Shown: positions 36,042 through 50,700 of the stretch, in pieces
How positions within the stretch are numbered: position 1 is the first letter of the stretch
Layout of the letters: each line of letters begins with the position of its first letter
NCBI RefSeq assembly: GCF_022539665.2
Contig: NC_081331.1
Location: 8,649,534-8,713,533, forward strand
DNA: 64,000 nucleotides
Direction: 5' to 3'
Origin: Daphnia carinata
Taxonomy: Eukaryota > Arthropoda > Branchiopoda > Diplostraca > Daphniidae
The notes under the pieces: generated by a model
Told to the model about the DNA's origin: nothing
What the model saw: the letters and a program-made list of their open reading frames with translations, nothing else
The model's database searches: none
Position numbers and translations under genes: made by a program

Positions 36042-39000
36042 TAGCCCAGTGAAAGAATGCGATTACGTGGAACCAATATGGCTCGGTGGTCTGTCTGTTT
36101 ACTTGTGACAAATTGTTAGAATGAGCCACGGAAGGAAATAGCTTTAACCATCTCTACCACAAAATTCCGGTAGTCTTCGCTTGGCTATTATTGTCTCAGG
36201 CCGCCTATGAAACATGGGGGTTGTCTAGGAGACCAATTCTTATTTCGCAACCTTAACATACTAGCCTTCAAATATCAATTTAAAACTTCTAAAGAATCGT
36301 GACGACTGAAAAAAAAAGCATCGGTTCAGTTGGAAGCAACAGCTTTAGAGATCCAGCTGCATACGTAACTAGGTGTAGGTACATTGAAATCAAAATAAAC
36401 AGGCAAAGTGCTGGCCGTGGCTGGCGGAATTGTCAATTCGTCCGTGCTGTTAGTTAAATCGTAATATTAATTGGCAACGACATTCATTTTTGGTATTTTG
36501 ATTTTCTGCCAGCCCTCAACTTTCACTTTTCCTGGTGCAAGTTGCAAGCAAGTGGAAGGCATGTACGCACACGCTTTACCTCCGCGTTCGTGCGCACCAG
36601 GTAGCCCCAAAGGCGTCCATTTCTTTATTCAGGTAAAATATATAATATGTAAAGGCCGGTTGTTGCATCGAAACACCCTTGAGATAGATATGCTCTAGGG
36701 AGAGAGAGAGAGGGAAAAAGACAAAGAGAAATTTAGTTGAGCAAATGCCAACTTGGATCGATCGTCGTTGGTAGAACTGCAGCCAATATTGTTGTCAGAT
36801 AGCAAATGCTTCGTAATGTATCCTACTTTCCTTCTCGGCACGAATGCACGAGTTATACTTAAAATTCGGTAACGTTTTGTATTGGCTTGCCAGAGTGCTG
36901 CCCTTTGAAATTCGATGACCTTAGAGATAGTTGCGCACGCTCTTGATACGGCACGCTTTAGTACCGTGCGCCTTAGGAGGAGTCATCTTTTTTTTGTTTT
37001 GTTTTTGTTTTTATTTTTATTTTTCCTTTCTGTTTTTTTTTGTTTCTTTTTTCTTCCTTTTGTTTTGTTTTTGCTTATTTCAATTTTCCTATCAAATAAC
37101 TGCCGCCTTAACTCTACCGTTGTCGAAACAAACTTGGCCAGCAATATAGTTTTCCCGTTTTTGTCAGTTATATCGCCGTAACCATTCGTTCACTTTCTTA
37201 CTTGAATAATGACTCAAAACTAGAAATCACGGTAGCTAAAAAAATTTGAAAGTAAGCATATGTATTTATGTATTACATTGATTGAATCTTCGCTTAATGA
37301 ATTACAACAGGTTTTATCTATCAATTTTCCAATCAACGAATTAAGAACGGGTGCGCTTGATATCCGATTGAACACGAGCCGACTTTCTAGTAACTAAAGC
37401 AAAAAAACGCATTTTCGACAAAGCGTTAGACCGAAATGAAATAATGAACAAGCCTTAGGGCTCCTTACACAAAACAACATTCACTTGGTGTGACGAGGAA
37501 TGTCACGCTTGTATTAGCATGGGTCTTTTCGATATCCGCACTGATGACGACACCATGTAACGTTCTCAACGTTGCACTTGTTTGACGGGTCATCATTTCT
37601 TTTGGTTCGGTTTTTAATCGGCAATAGGCAATTCTAAGCAGAAAAAACGCTTAATTGGAGCAATTCTTTTTGGTGCACGTACAGTGGTGCTGGTGACACT
37701 GTTAGCAACATTACTAACGAATGCGTTTTTCATGCTATTATAAATTTTTTGGCTCGTGTATTAATTCTTTCCATAGTAGGAGGCCGAACTGGTGCAGAGA
37801 AAGGCACATGTGAGCAACGAAACAAAAGAATACCGTTTCGTTTGCTACAGTACACTGATGAATAACACTTTCGGACGACCTAGCACATGTTAATTGGCAA
37901 GTATGGGCATGGCACAGGCCATACTGAATGTTCTTTTATAGGAGATGTGCATGGGAGGGGTCGTCTTGTTGTGCCTCTATGCAGGGCTCATTAAATTCCT
38001 TGTCTGTAAAATGTTATCTATGGCTGCAGTTAACCCCCTTTGCTTGTCTTTATATACAAAGTTATCAACTCTTTCACATTTCATGGAGAACTTTTGAGCT
38101 TGATTCGAAGGCCATGCTGCCTAATCTCATAGAACCCTGCAGCAAGCGAAGGAAGATCATTGTTGCAATAACAGCAACTACGAGATTGGCTGCCAAGCTA
38201 TTTCATCTTCCCTTCTGCCTTATCTTTATCTTATTTTAAGTCATCTGATCCCACCGATTTATTTGCCTTTTTTGTCCCATTAACGGAGCTGTCCAATAAC
38301 TACAGTTTCTCGTTTCTCTAGTTGGATGAAACGCTTACTGTGACCTCCCACGCAAACAAGTGGTTCACCGTGTACGCGATTATTATTTCTCGAATGTAAA
38401 ACCATTGCTTTTAATAAACAAAGGATGAATATATCTGAACTGAAGACATCACAATGACTGGAGAGTGATGATTCTAGAATTGCTTGCGATTGCCCCTTTG
38501 GTTCGTCTTCTTTATTCCCATTCCACTTTCTTGTTATGGATTCTTTTGGATTTTCGCAAAAATTTTGATTCTTTTTTGCTCTTCCATCACATTGCCGTTT
38601 TCCACTCACAGGCATATTTCATTTCACTAAAAACAATTCTTTTCGGTATTTCTTGACGTCGCCGATTCAAGTGTGTGTTTTGAAATGTTTCTTAGAAAAC
38701 AAGCCTTAGAGGAGAAATTGCGTTTTTTTATTTTTAATCACGTGAAGCTCTGACGTCACAATCAGCGACCTCCCCATAGGCTACTACGGGACGTGTATAT
38801 AGAGGGGGTTTATGAAAAAAATAATAATTACGACAGGAAAGAGGGAGAGAGGGGGATCTATAATTTCAGAAGTCTCTTTCGTAATTACAATTAGTATGTG
38901 TGAATTAGGCCTAGGGTTCAGAATTGAGGAAAAGGAGCATAATCAAAGTTACGTGTGTCCTGTAGTATGATAACAATAGTCATTCTACTTGGCGTTCTTA

Positions 39001-42000
39001 TTAATTATAACGCCAGGCTTTAGGTCGGCTTAAGTAATGCTGCGCTACCCATAGTCATACAACCCGCTGCCACAGTCTGTCTACCCCAGCTACCGGCGCA
39101 GCTGCCACCGCGCCGGGAAGTCCTTTACCTAACGCGATTGCTCTTTACCTAAAACCAACATTCACCATTTAATGCGTCTTCTTTGATACACTCATAAACC
39201 GTAGGCTTACTTCTTCGCGTAGTTCGGTTCGGAATGACCAGTGGCAATGTCAATGCGACTGGTGAAGTGCTAAACTGTTGGCAATCTAGAAGTCAACAGG
39301 TGAGAATCCCCCGATGTCTGCCTTTCTTTTTCAATTCGAATCGTTCCAACGCCATCCTGTAGGCACAATATTCGTTGTGTCTTGAAATTTTTTAATGGCC
39401 CGGCAGTGGAGACTACACGGCTTCATCTCAACAAAAGTGTCTATTCACAGAAGAAGAGAATTTCTAATTTCGAAAAATTGGCTATTAAGCTAAGAAAATA
39501 TACGTGTTTTCATAATGTCTATTTTTGGTTCTTTAGTTCATCAAAGTGTTCAAAAAAGCCAGTCATTTTAGTGAACTCAATACACTTTGGAAATTTAGCC
39601 CATCACGAGTCGGTCGAGGCCAATGAAATCTACATATTCCGTGAACATGGTACTGACGAAACCTAGTTACGTACAGATAAACTTGAAATCAAAAAGTGTC
39701 TCTTCGGAATTTCTATGACGCAATCCTTTTCTTTGTCATAGATGCGCTTGGCTGTTTGTCTGTTTGGTTGTATTATTTCATTCTATTTTAATGGTTTTCT
39801 ATTTTTTATTTATTTATTTTTTGTTGATTATTATTTTTGTGTCTAGTTATGTGTTATTGTATCTATGTTATGTTATCTCTTTTTGTAGCTATTTTCTTGC
39901 TTAATTTTTGATGAAGCATTTGACAAATTCTGGCTGTCACAGGCTCCATTTTGGTATACTAAATTAAATTAAATATAATATCACAGTTTTAGTGCGCAAT
40001 TTAAAAAAAATCGTTGTCATTTTAAATCCGATCAATTACTTTTTTTTAAAAATCGCCTAGACTTGTATAATATGCCCAATCTCCTTAATCAGCAGTAAAA
40101 CGGCTACGTTAGGCAATAACAATCACGCATAGTTGTTCCGCCAATTGAGCATTTATTAGTCATATGGAAAATCTCAGCGGCCCTACACAAATAATATACG
40201 CCGTGGGAATAATAATAACTTATAGGCTTCTGGCGTAGGTTTCATATTTGCCGAAATTATATATTGGCATTGGGGGAAATCGGTGGAAAGCAAAAGGTTA
40301 AATGAAAGACAGATATGATATCCAACAAGGCGAGCTTGATGCTTTGCCAAAATAGTCAAGGTAACCTAAATGTGGTGAGAGCACTATTTTTCTGTAGCAC
40401 TCTAATTATCGTGTGCAAGCGGTCAGCAAGCACGTCTTAACACAAAGTACGAAATAAAATGTATAGTCAAAAAATGAAGGGCGAGAAAAAAACGGAGAAA
40501 AAACGAAGAAAAAAACAATAAATAAAAAAAATCGATGAATGTGCTAAATAACCACAACGAAACATTGGTGGAATTCAGGTTTCACTTAAATAAAGTTTCG
40601 TGTTTACCTGTAGCGCAATTATTTATTTTTGGTTTTCCGTCAATCGTTATTCAAATCGACAAACGGATCCTAATTTCGAGAGGATACATATAGGAGCACG
40701 CTACTATACAGCTATGTTGCCCTATTGCTGTTTGTTTTACCGATATTGTAATATTACGATTTAAGGTGTTTTTCGATTTTCCACTAGAACGACTATTACA
40801 GGTTTTGGCGCCTGCACCCGCTTTCCAGATTTTTTGTTTCTAGATGCAAAGATACCTTACATCGTTGTGTTACAAGAGTGCTTCAATTTAGAATTGCTCT
40901 AAATTTAAAAGGAACACCCAATGTAGGTAAAACTGATGCCTTTACTATGCTCTTCGTGTATGTATGTCGGATAAAATTTTTCGCGTTTCCTTGAATGAAA
41001 GCCTAATTTTTTCCGAAATTTACCCCTTGAAAATACTTGCGCGTTTAGCGCTTAAGTTGGATGAAGTCAGCCTAATGAACGTTTCTTTCGGGACTGTGGT
41101 TTCTTTTGTGAAGAGCATTATGTTTTTTTCTTTCAGCTGTCTTTCTCACAATCGGAGTTATGTCGATTTTATTTTATTGAACTTTTCAAATTGCAATTTT
41201 TCAACAGTTCATAAATGTTTTTTTTTCCGTTTGGAGCCAAATTAAGGCATTATAAGTTGTCGCTTTACAAAGCTATAATTAGTCCCGTCGCCGATAAAAT
41301 TGAAAACGTGGGCGCATGGCTGGTGTTGCTTAGCTACTTGTTACTTTACTTTGCTATGCCTCTCGCCGTCACCTGCATTGAACAGAGGCTCCGAGCAGTT
41401 CGAAAAAACTCGAAAGTTTACCCAGAAGTTCGCTGTATTGTCAGATTGCCTACAGCCGATGGCAGTGATATGTCGCAATACAAAAGTAAAATCTGGATTA
41501 CGTTTTCGTGTTCTAAGGTAACTTTCATTTACCTTCGTTCGAATGGTTAACATATTAGCCAACTTTACAATTCAGAGTTTCTCTATCTTAATGCACAGTA
41601 ATGGGGTACTGATCAAGGCAATAACGGTCTCATTTGATATTGTCCAGCAACACTGCCATCCGCTTTGAACGTAGAACATTTGAAAATTTACGGGGAAAAA
41701 AAGTACAGTTTCCAAATATACATTGTTTACGTTAATGATGCTTTGGATACTCTCGTGTTCTTTTTTTTTTTGGAGGGGCGGGGGGCATCACGATACGCAG
41801 CATTAAAAGCAAAACATACTGCTATGCACAGGATGACATGCAGAAGACATAATTGAACGGTCGAAGCTGGTCGCCTTGGTTCTTGAGATCACCACCCTTT
41901 GGGAAATCTGCAAAATTTGTCCACGTAAAAATTACAATAAGGTATTATTTTAAAGATGCCGGCACTGAGGAAGGCTCTAATACGCACAAAATAAAAGGAC

Positions 42001-42337
42001 GCAAAATGTAGCCTATTCCTAGTTCTTTTTCATTGTTGTCGTCTTATTATGGTTGTCATTATTATTATTAATTTGCATTATGTTATTTCAGGTTACATAA
42101 TTTTACGTAATTTATTTATTGATTTGTCTTTTTCGATTCTGTAATTGAAGAAGAGATTCTCCTCATTGATAGGTCCAGGGCTAAAAGAAAAGATTTTCTT
42201 CTTAGGCTTGTGCATTAAAGTCTGGAAAATATGACATTGCCTTGTGCAACTTGGATGCCTTGCCTCGCCTTTGAAAAGTGAAGGTGAAAAACTGGAACTT
42301 GGCTTGTTGAAGAGACAACAAACTCAACAACAAAAGG

Positions 42338-42405
42338 GGCCGGGCTTGAACCGAAGCCGCTACCTTTTAAACCAGGGCACGGTTAGCGCGATCATGCTCA
42401 GAAAC
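42338..42405 (-). repeat. Possible tRNA-like SINE head, minus strand
   Basis: On the minus strand, an A-box-like GATCGCGCTAACC and a B-box-like CGGTTCAAGCCCG lie at tRNA-like spacing. Stem pairing is weak and no tail was traced, so this is only a candidate pol III relic. Confidence 0.35.
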
Positions 42406-44759
42406 CCTTTCGCTTCTTACGAGGCAGTATATTTTGCGCTCGTGTCTCGTCTTGGTCCGTTGTTGAGGTAGTTCTTTCGTGGCGCCGGTTGGATCAAAAA
42501 GGATTGCCCCCTAATATTCTAAAGCGGGGAGAGCCTTGATCGCTAGCCGTTTGCCGAAAAAACAATCCAAAAACGAAAAAAAAACCACGAGAAACCCAAA
42601 CAATACCGAAGAAGCAACTGAAATCAAAATATCAACTCATCTTTGATTTCCTGTTCATCTCGCATGTGAGCGTGTGGTGTAGGCGTATCACAACATTTTG
42701 GCCTAACCAAAACTCTGCCAGTCTCCTCATCTATTAAATTTCAGCCACTCATCGTCTTTGTACGGGTAAGCAAATTTCGTTCTTAAACTTCTCTTTATCT
42801 GTTGGGTCATCGAAAACCCCGTTTTAAACGTATCCCCCCCCCGTCTCTCCACCGACCCTCCCGTCAAAAAAAAAGGGAAATCAAAAACATTTGTTACTCG
42901 AAACCACCTTTTCTTTTATTCGAAAAATTCCTGTAGAAATGTTGAAAAGAAAAGATAGGCTGATAATTCCGAGTGAAAACTGGAATATGATCGTGTCGAC
43001 CTCTCCCCTTTTAACAGTCATCTTATGCAATTGGAAACATGCAGCCTTGGACCAGTTTTCACTGCTACCATCATCTGCCCTAAGCTTGCTTGCTGTTCTC
43101 AGTAGGTGAATTTCTGATATAATAGACCTTGGCGTAGAAGTTTTCCCGTCGTTCAGTAGCTATTGACAATACTTGGAACTCTTTGACCTGGATACCACCA
43201 GTACGAAATTGGCTATGATTTTTGAAATCCACGAAGGGCAATTCCTCTTCACGGTTTTTTTTTTTTTTTGTTGAATGTTGCCTAGAAAGTGTTTAGCGTT
43301 CATGCACGTTCAAGAGCTTTCCGTTTTGCAAGCTTGTGTGAAGGTGGTACACGGTCTCGTCAGGGAGCAGCATTTTATTGACGACTTTAGTTTTAGGGAT
43401 TTGATGTTCTCAGACACCTTTTCTAATTTTGCCCCCTGTTCGGCATTCACCATGAGATTAGTTTCGTCTTGAATCATTTTTGGGGTTCAAAAAATTATGA
43501 AACCTAATCTTGTTCTGCATGCAAGTTTTTAGATAATAAAATAAACTTCTATCCTTTCTAAAAAAATAAATGCAAAGAGAAAACCAAGAGAATGCTCGGT
43601 TGTCGAGGACGGGTAATTCTTTTGTTATAAAGCGTAGGCGTAGCTGACACGGTTTTGCGGTTCGCAGGGAGGGAAGCGTCTGCGATTAAGTGAAGGTCAT
43701 ATTAGCTGAGAACATAACGTTGGTTGGCCGAGAAAGTGTTTGATATGTTTTACTCACGTGAACTACTTCTCCTTTTTTCCATCCAGCTTTGCTTTATGAG
43801 CTCACAGCACAACATCTACAGTTGCTTGTTAAAGTTATTGCCTGGACAATTTCTACTTTCAATTTCATTTTCGAGAAGGGCACACTTGCAGCAAAGACTG
43901 AACGACAGGATTTGCTAGGGTCATTCTCACACTGTTAAAAATTGAAACTCTTTTTCTAGCGGAATGCAGATAAAATTCCAGTTCTGAAAACAGCAATACA
44001 TAATATTCGAGAAAAAGGTAGAAAACCGGAGTTGACCGTCTAGAGACAAACGAGCCGTCTGTTTGACTGCCAACTAGACTAGTACATGTTGTTGAGCTAT
44101 CAGATTGCGTTACGATTAATCAAATACTAACAGATTAGAATAGTGGAATAAAGGTAAGGATTTGTAAGTTTCACATTTCCAAAAATCGAAGAAAAATCAT
44201 TAACTTCGGAGCATTACTTTCGGGCCAATTCGTAACAAGAAAAGTGGCTCTAAAATTGCTTTTGGAAAACAAAATAGTCATATGTGAAAAAAAAATTTTT
44301 TCTTTTATTCTTGCTGTCAGTGCACTTGCGATTGTCAAGTAGTTGATATCAAAAGAGAATTGCGAAATGCTAGTTCGAGTAAAAAAAAATTAAAATTTTC
44401 AATTGCAGAAAATCAAAACTAAGTATTAAAAACATAACAATAGTTTACTTTTTTAAGAACAATTGAACGATTTACCGAACTGTAGGCGTGACAGTACCGG
44501 TAATATAGTTAGTTTTTATGGTGCATCTTTTTTCATAGGGAACTTAATTTCGTTTGGGTTTTTCCACTTTTTGAAAACTAGAAGGCAACTTGCAAAAAAA
44601 AGAAAAAAATCGGATTGCCCTATTTTTGTATAAGTGACATTCAGAATGGGAACTTGTTTTAAACTTCTAACATTCACCAGAATTCTTATTTGCAGGCAAC
44701 GTTAAACACTTGGTTACTTGTGCTAAAAACATCGCAAACCAAAGTGGCGCAGACGAAGA

Positions 44760-47700
44760 ATGGATAACTGGCGTCTGTATCTCATTCTCGTCGGATGTCT
44801 TGTCTTGGGCTTTGCTTCCGGATCGTCTATAGGTAAGTTTTAAATTATTCAAGAATTAGCATTTGTCAACCAACATGTTTTAATAGAATACATTCACTTC
44901 TTTTTCTCCTTATTTTACACACGCAAAAAAAAGAATGCAATGGAATTGAGGAGCCCAACAAGTTTATACTGTGCTACGCGAATGTCTCCACATCGCTGCC
45001 AACGCACGTAGATGTGTGTCGTTGCTCCCATCTAGTCGTGCCGTTCGCCGTAAATACTCTAATCAACGCTAGCGTCACGTTAGATGAAGGTAATTGAGCA
45101 AGTCTGTACAGCCGTCTGTGTCAGAAGCCTGTTGCAATGTTACATCATCACTATTAAGATGATATTTTGGAGAACGGGTGATTCACGAATTGTTCATAAC
45201 CGACAAGGTGGAAAGTAGACGATAAAGGGGGATGGATATGGTTTGAGCGAGAAGGTGATGGCACCATTAATGTCCTTTCATTTTGCGGTTTTCACAGAAT
45301 TAGTTGCGTTCTTGAAAGCCAGTGGCTCTCGGAATGGCGGCCGATTACGTCGCGTACTTTCGCTAACCATGTCAACGGAAGATTTCTCGCCGATTTCTTC
45401 CGCTCAGTCGATTGCCACCAGTCTAGCAGGAATGATTGACGACCTACTCATCGAAGGCGTAGAAATTCACTGGCACCAGCCTAGCATCGACGAGAATTCA
45501 AAGAAAGACAAAGCGAACCTCGTTCTTTTCATGAAGGTAATGATTCTTTGACGTCTTGACTGAACTTAACGGTTGGCAGTTATTGAAGCCTCGATTGTAA
45601 CTCAACTGCTTAAAACAATTGTTGTTATGCAATTACGTGTGTCCGTTCAGGAATTGCATGCGGTTCTTCAGGAAAAAATAATCGTCACTAGCAAAACGGA
45701 TGCCACTAGCGACATGAACAGGTAGATATTGGTGACGTGCAAACGCATGGATTCTCTTGAGTGCACGAAATTTTACACTATTTTCATTTGCTTGGTGATC
45801 CAAAAGTACAAACGTAGAAGAGAATGGTGCCATTGATGCAACCCGGCCATTGATTCTTCTTCGTCTACCGACAACACCGGAATTGTTGGTCAAGGCCTTC
45901 GATCTAAAGCCCTTGGCAAGGTGCGTTAACAAGACACACGGCTTTACACTTAGTTGTGTCGACAACTTCATTTAATTTTTAAAATTAATATTTATTTTTT
46001 TTTAAATTTTTGTGGGCATTTTTTAGAACTGCCGACTTATTCGTTGTAGCTACTCACGATATGGCAGATGCGAACAATGTGACCTATCACCACAGCCGTC
46101 TAATGGGACTCTCTGATATCTTGAACACGGTAATCGATTTGCTTTTGTGCATAAAGTGGCTTGTAGTCACTTATGTAAATGAAACTGGTTTCACCGTTCA
46201 ATGAATCTAAATGAAGGATTCTGTATTGGATTTGGTGGCAAGCCTCGGCGTATCATCTGATCGAGTGGTGGCGGCTATTCCAACCTTTGCCGTCCAATTT
46301 CGTCTGAGAGATGCACACCAAAATCTACCGGGATCGGCCATAGTCGGAGACCCTCTTCATATTAGCAAGGAACAGGTATGTTTTTTTTAGGCCGTTGATA
46401 TGCTAGCTTCTATTGTGTCTCATCAATCTACGCCTGTCGTAAAAAAAAAAAATCCGAGAATATTTATTTATTTCCTTAAACTGCGCCCATAGTTGTGTTC
46501 ATTGCTGAGCAAGGGAAATTGGACCGTCGAGAGAGATGATGATCTCACAGGTACTTATGCCTACTCAGAGGATGGAGACTGGATCGCTTTCGACGACGAA
46601 ATAGCTGCCCAGATTAAGGTGAGCTTCAGATTTGAAAGGCTTATTCCAAAATGTCACAAATTTTACGTTTTAATCACGTTTGCAATTGTAGGCAAAATAT
46701 TTTCTTCTGCGTGATGTTGCCGGTGTGGCGATGATGCCAGCCAACATGGACGACAAGCTGACACACGGCTGTAATTCCAACAGTACAGAGCCATCAATCG
46801 TCCAAATCTACTACGACCTGTTCCATTACCAAGAATCCGGCGAACGGACAAGGCGCCAGTTGGCTAACAGTCTCCAGGAGGACGTCTCTTCCATTGCGAC
46901 AGCCTTATCCAGTCCACTGTACAACGAGCGTGTCAAGGCCTCACCGTATCGTATCGTTCGGATAGTCAGCCGTTCGGGAGAATCAAGCGTCATTCGCCAA
47001 CCGTTGGAGAGCAGCCTGCAGTGCTCGCGCCAGGGCTACTATCGCCATCCAGAGGATTGCGGCCGTTTTTATCGTTGCGTTAAATTTGATCAGTACGTCG
47101 ATGACTTCACAGTTTTCGAATACGATTGTCCAGAAGGGTTAGTATTCGACGAAAGGTACGAAGTCTGCACATGGCCCTCGCAAGCAGCTCCTTGTGGAGG
47201 TTCCAGTGAGATTCGACCCGTCCCGATGAACAAGTTCGTTTGTCCAGGGGAAGGTTACTTTGCCGATCCCGAGAACTGTCGCTGGTTCTTCGCATGCCGT
47301 GACTACGCCAAAGATGGTTCTCCATTCACTCAATACGAATTTCGCTGTCCCTTCGGTCTTCTTTTCGACGAACAGAATTTGATTTGTAACTGGCCATGGC
47401 TCGTACCACAGTGTTCAGGCGCCAGCACAGTCTACGCTGTCGGAAGTACCAGCAATGTCGACGTTGTCAAGTCGAAGCCACAACAGGGTAGTATTGCCAT
47501 TGGAAGTCCTGGTTATCTTAGTGGAAAATTGGTTACTGGCGAAGGTCTCTACAAGGATCCACGCCCGGCGCCGTACATGGAAATCGTTGCTTCTACAGGT
47601 TGCATTGATTGCCAATCGGCCGGACTAGTTGTCCGAGATCCATCAGATGAAACTTATCCAGGATCGCCAAACGCGAAACAAGCCAAACTTGTACTTGCTA

Positions 47701-50700
47701 TACCTGCCGCAACGATTGCTGACCAATCTACTCCTGTCCGTATCATCGTTGCTTCACCAGCTTCCTCTGAGCAGCAATACCTAGTGAGCACGACCCCATC
47801 GTCTTACGTACAAAAATACTCATCAACTACCACACCCGCATATAATACGGGCTACGGGCTCAGCTCACATGGTCCGTCTGGCTCTCACGGATCCCCTGCC
47901 AATCAGCGTACTTACGAATCTTCCGGTTCTTCCCAATTATCTGCTTCCTCAGATATGTATGCCCCGTACTCACCAGTATATCACGGAAACGAGCAAACAT
48001 CAGGCTATCCCCGTGGTCCTACGTCAGTTAGCGCTAGCGCAACTGCTGAACAACAAGGGTCATACGGGAAAGGCGTATCAGATATTTATCGCAGCGAAAC
48101 TTGGTCTAAGGCCAGTGGCCTTCCGTCTGCCTACTCTGATCCAACTGGCAAATATGCTGCACCCACCCAGGGATCCGGTATTTATTCTCCCCAAACTCAG
48201 CATGCTACCGTTGGCTACAACACGGGCGCTGGGCTCACTGGCGCTTCTAGTTATCTAGGTAAGCTCTTTTCTTTAAACTGTTTCTCTCGCTTTTAATTTT
48301 ATTATTTATTTTTTATTATTTTTTTATTATTATTTTAACTATTATTATTATTATTATTATTGTGGTACATTACAGCCGAAGTTTAACAATCTAATCTTGT
48401 CAAGTCCAAACAGGCAAAGATGGCGCACAAGTACCAGACGGATCTCCAGGGTATTCTAGTGGTCTAGGTTCAGAAGGCGAACGCGGACAATATGACGGTT
48501 ATTCCGGTGGTGGACATGCTGGTTCGGTCAATACTGCAGGTAAGCCAGGTTTCCCTGACTTTCAAGCGACGATTGGGTATTCTAAAAATTTGTTTGAAGG
48601 TTCCACATCTTCGTATAAAGCCACGGCACAAGATGCGTCTAAAGACAATTCACGTTATTCGCAATACCAAGACGGCGCACCGGCCTATCAAGTTCCCACT
48701 ACAGAAGCGTCGTACATGCCGCACAAACCAGAAAAATCGGAATACCAGGCTCCTGCGGTGGCTCAAAAGAAACCAGATTCTCCCTATCCAATTCATGTTT
48801 CTACCGAAAATGTTTCTGGTGGTTTCAACGGCGCCCCTGCTTCTGCCAGCAAAACTGTTGTTGAAGCCTATAAGGATACTGCGTCCTATTATGAAGCTCC
48901 TGCTCCCGCGTACAAAGCTACTGCTCCAGCCTACCAAGCTCCTGCTCCGAGCTACCAAGCTCCTGCTCCGAGCTACCAAGCTCCTGCTCCAAGCAATCAA
49001 GCTCCTGCTCCAAGCTATCAAGCTCCTGCTCCGAGCTACCATGCTCCTGCTCCGAGCTATCAAGCTCCTGCGCCGAGCTACCAAGCTCCTGCTCCCACCT
49101 ACAAAGCTCCTGCTCCAGCCTACGAGGCTCCTGCACCAGCCTATCAAGCTCCTGCCCCAGCCTACCAAGCTCCTGCCCCAGCCTACAAAGCTCCTGCCCC
49201 AGCCTACCAAGCTCCTGCTCCTGCCTACGAATCTTCTTCTCCAGATTACAAAGCTCCTGCTTCAGTGTACAAAACTCCTGCGCCTTCCTATGAAGCTCCT
49301 TCTTCCAGCTACAAATCTGCTTCCCCCGCCTACAAAGCTCCTGCCTCCGTCTACCAAGCTCCTGAGCCTGCCTATAAAGCTCCCGTCTATGAAGTTCCTT
49401 CTCCCGTCTACAAAGCTCCTGCCCCTGTCTACCAACCTCCTGCTCCTGCATACGAAACCGCTACTCTTGCCTACGAAGCTCCTGCTCCCGCGTACCAAGC
49501 TCCGGCTCCCGCGTACCAAGCTCCGGCTCCCGCGTACCAAGCTCCGGCTCCCGCGTACCAAGCTCCGGCTCCCGCGTACCAAGCTCCGGCTCCCGCGTAC
49601 CAAGCTCCGGCTCCCGCGTACCAAGCTCCGGCTCCCGCGTACCAAGCTCCGGCTCCCGCGTACCAAGCTCCGGCTCCCGCGTATCAAGCTCCTGCTCCCG
49701 CATACCAAGCTCCGGCTCCCGCGTACCAAGCTCCGGCTCCCGCGTATCATGCTTCGGCTCCAGAGTACCAAGCTCCTGCTCCAGCGTACCAAGCTCCTGC
49801 TCCAGCGTACCAAGCTCCTACTCCAGAGTACCAAGCTCCTGCTCCAGCGTACCAAGCTCCTGCTCCAGCGTACCAAGCTCCTGCTCCTGTGTACCAAGCT
49901 CCTGCTCCCGTGTACCAAGCGCCTGCTCCTGTGTACCAAACGCCCGCTCCTGTTTACGAAGCCTCTACTCCCGCCTACGAAGCTTCTTCTTCTGCCATCA
50001 AATCTCCTGCTCCTGTCTATGAAACTCGCGTGCATGTTCACGGGACCACCACAGCTGTGAAAGAGGCATCTATTCCATACTATCCAGCAACGTCCACAAC
50101 TCCACCTAGCCAAGCTTACGAAGCTGCGGACCCTAGCTACAAACCCCTGGTATCCGGCTATAAAACCACAGCGTCTGTCCACCAAACCTCTTTCCCGATC
50201 TACGACGAATCTACCTCCGTCTACAAAGCATCGGTTACAGTGGATCAAGTTTCACCCCCCGCCTACAAAAGCCCTACGTCCGTTTATACAACTCCATTCA
50301 GCGGCACTGACACATCCAACATTCGTATCCACGACGAGAAGACGGTTGTCGATAAAGCTAAGCCTTCTACTTACGAAAAACCCGCTCCTGCCGTCAAAGC
50401 CGACACTGGATCTCATTACAGCGTGTCAGCGCCGATCTACGAAGATCCTACTCCAATGGAATTGAACAAACCGTACGGTCCGCCTACACCTCGTCCATCA
50501 GGGCCTTCTGCTTACGATTCTCAGCAAGCTGATGACAAGAGTAAAAATGGATATTCCTCGACATTGACTGTCCCTTACGTTGAAGCGGAAGAGACAGGAG
50601 ATGAACAGAAGCCATCCTATCCAGCTAACACAGTTAAGAACCATGCTAAGGGATATGATCGGAAACAAAATTTCGCGTCAGTCGCTGTTCATGGCTACAA

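Larger units (their letters stand above)
33911..44759. other. Gene-poor region of about 10.8 kb
   Basis: After the ALG1 3' UTR (an AATAAA at 34255 is a possible signal), I find no exon series, transposase or RNA gene that I can defend. The DNA is AT-rich with simple repeats. ORFs up to 111 codons occur (for example 41215-41550, with a hydrophobic stretch), but none carries recognisable motifs. It may hold distal regulatory DNA, long introns or UTRs of genes not visible by eye, and decayed repeats. Confidence 0.4.

Noticed and set aside
41215-41550. A 111-codon ORF with a hydrophobic stretch as a possible exon
   Set aside because: No adjoining exons, no recognisable family, and overlapping ORFs of similar size in other frames.
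49480-49745. Regular short repeats that could suggest a CRISPR array or satellite
   Set aside because: There are no spacers, the units are contiguous and in frame with a long coding exon, and the host is eukaryotic.
49262-50248. A 328-codon minus-strand ORF and a 522-codon plus-strand ORF (48492-50060) over the repeat array
   Set aside because: They are frame shadows of the 21-bp AYQAPAP array: a repeat length divisible by three keeps every frame open. Their products are pure periodic repeats without other features.
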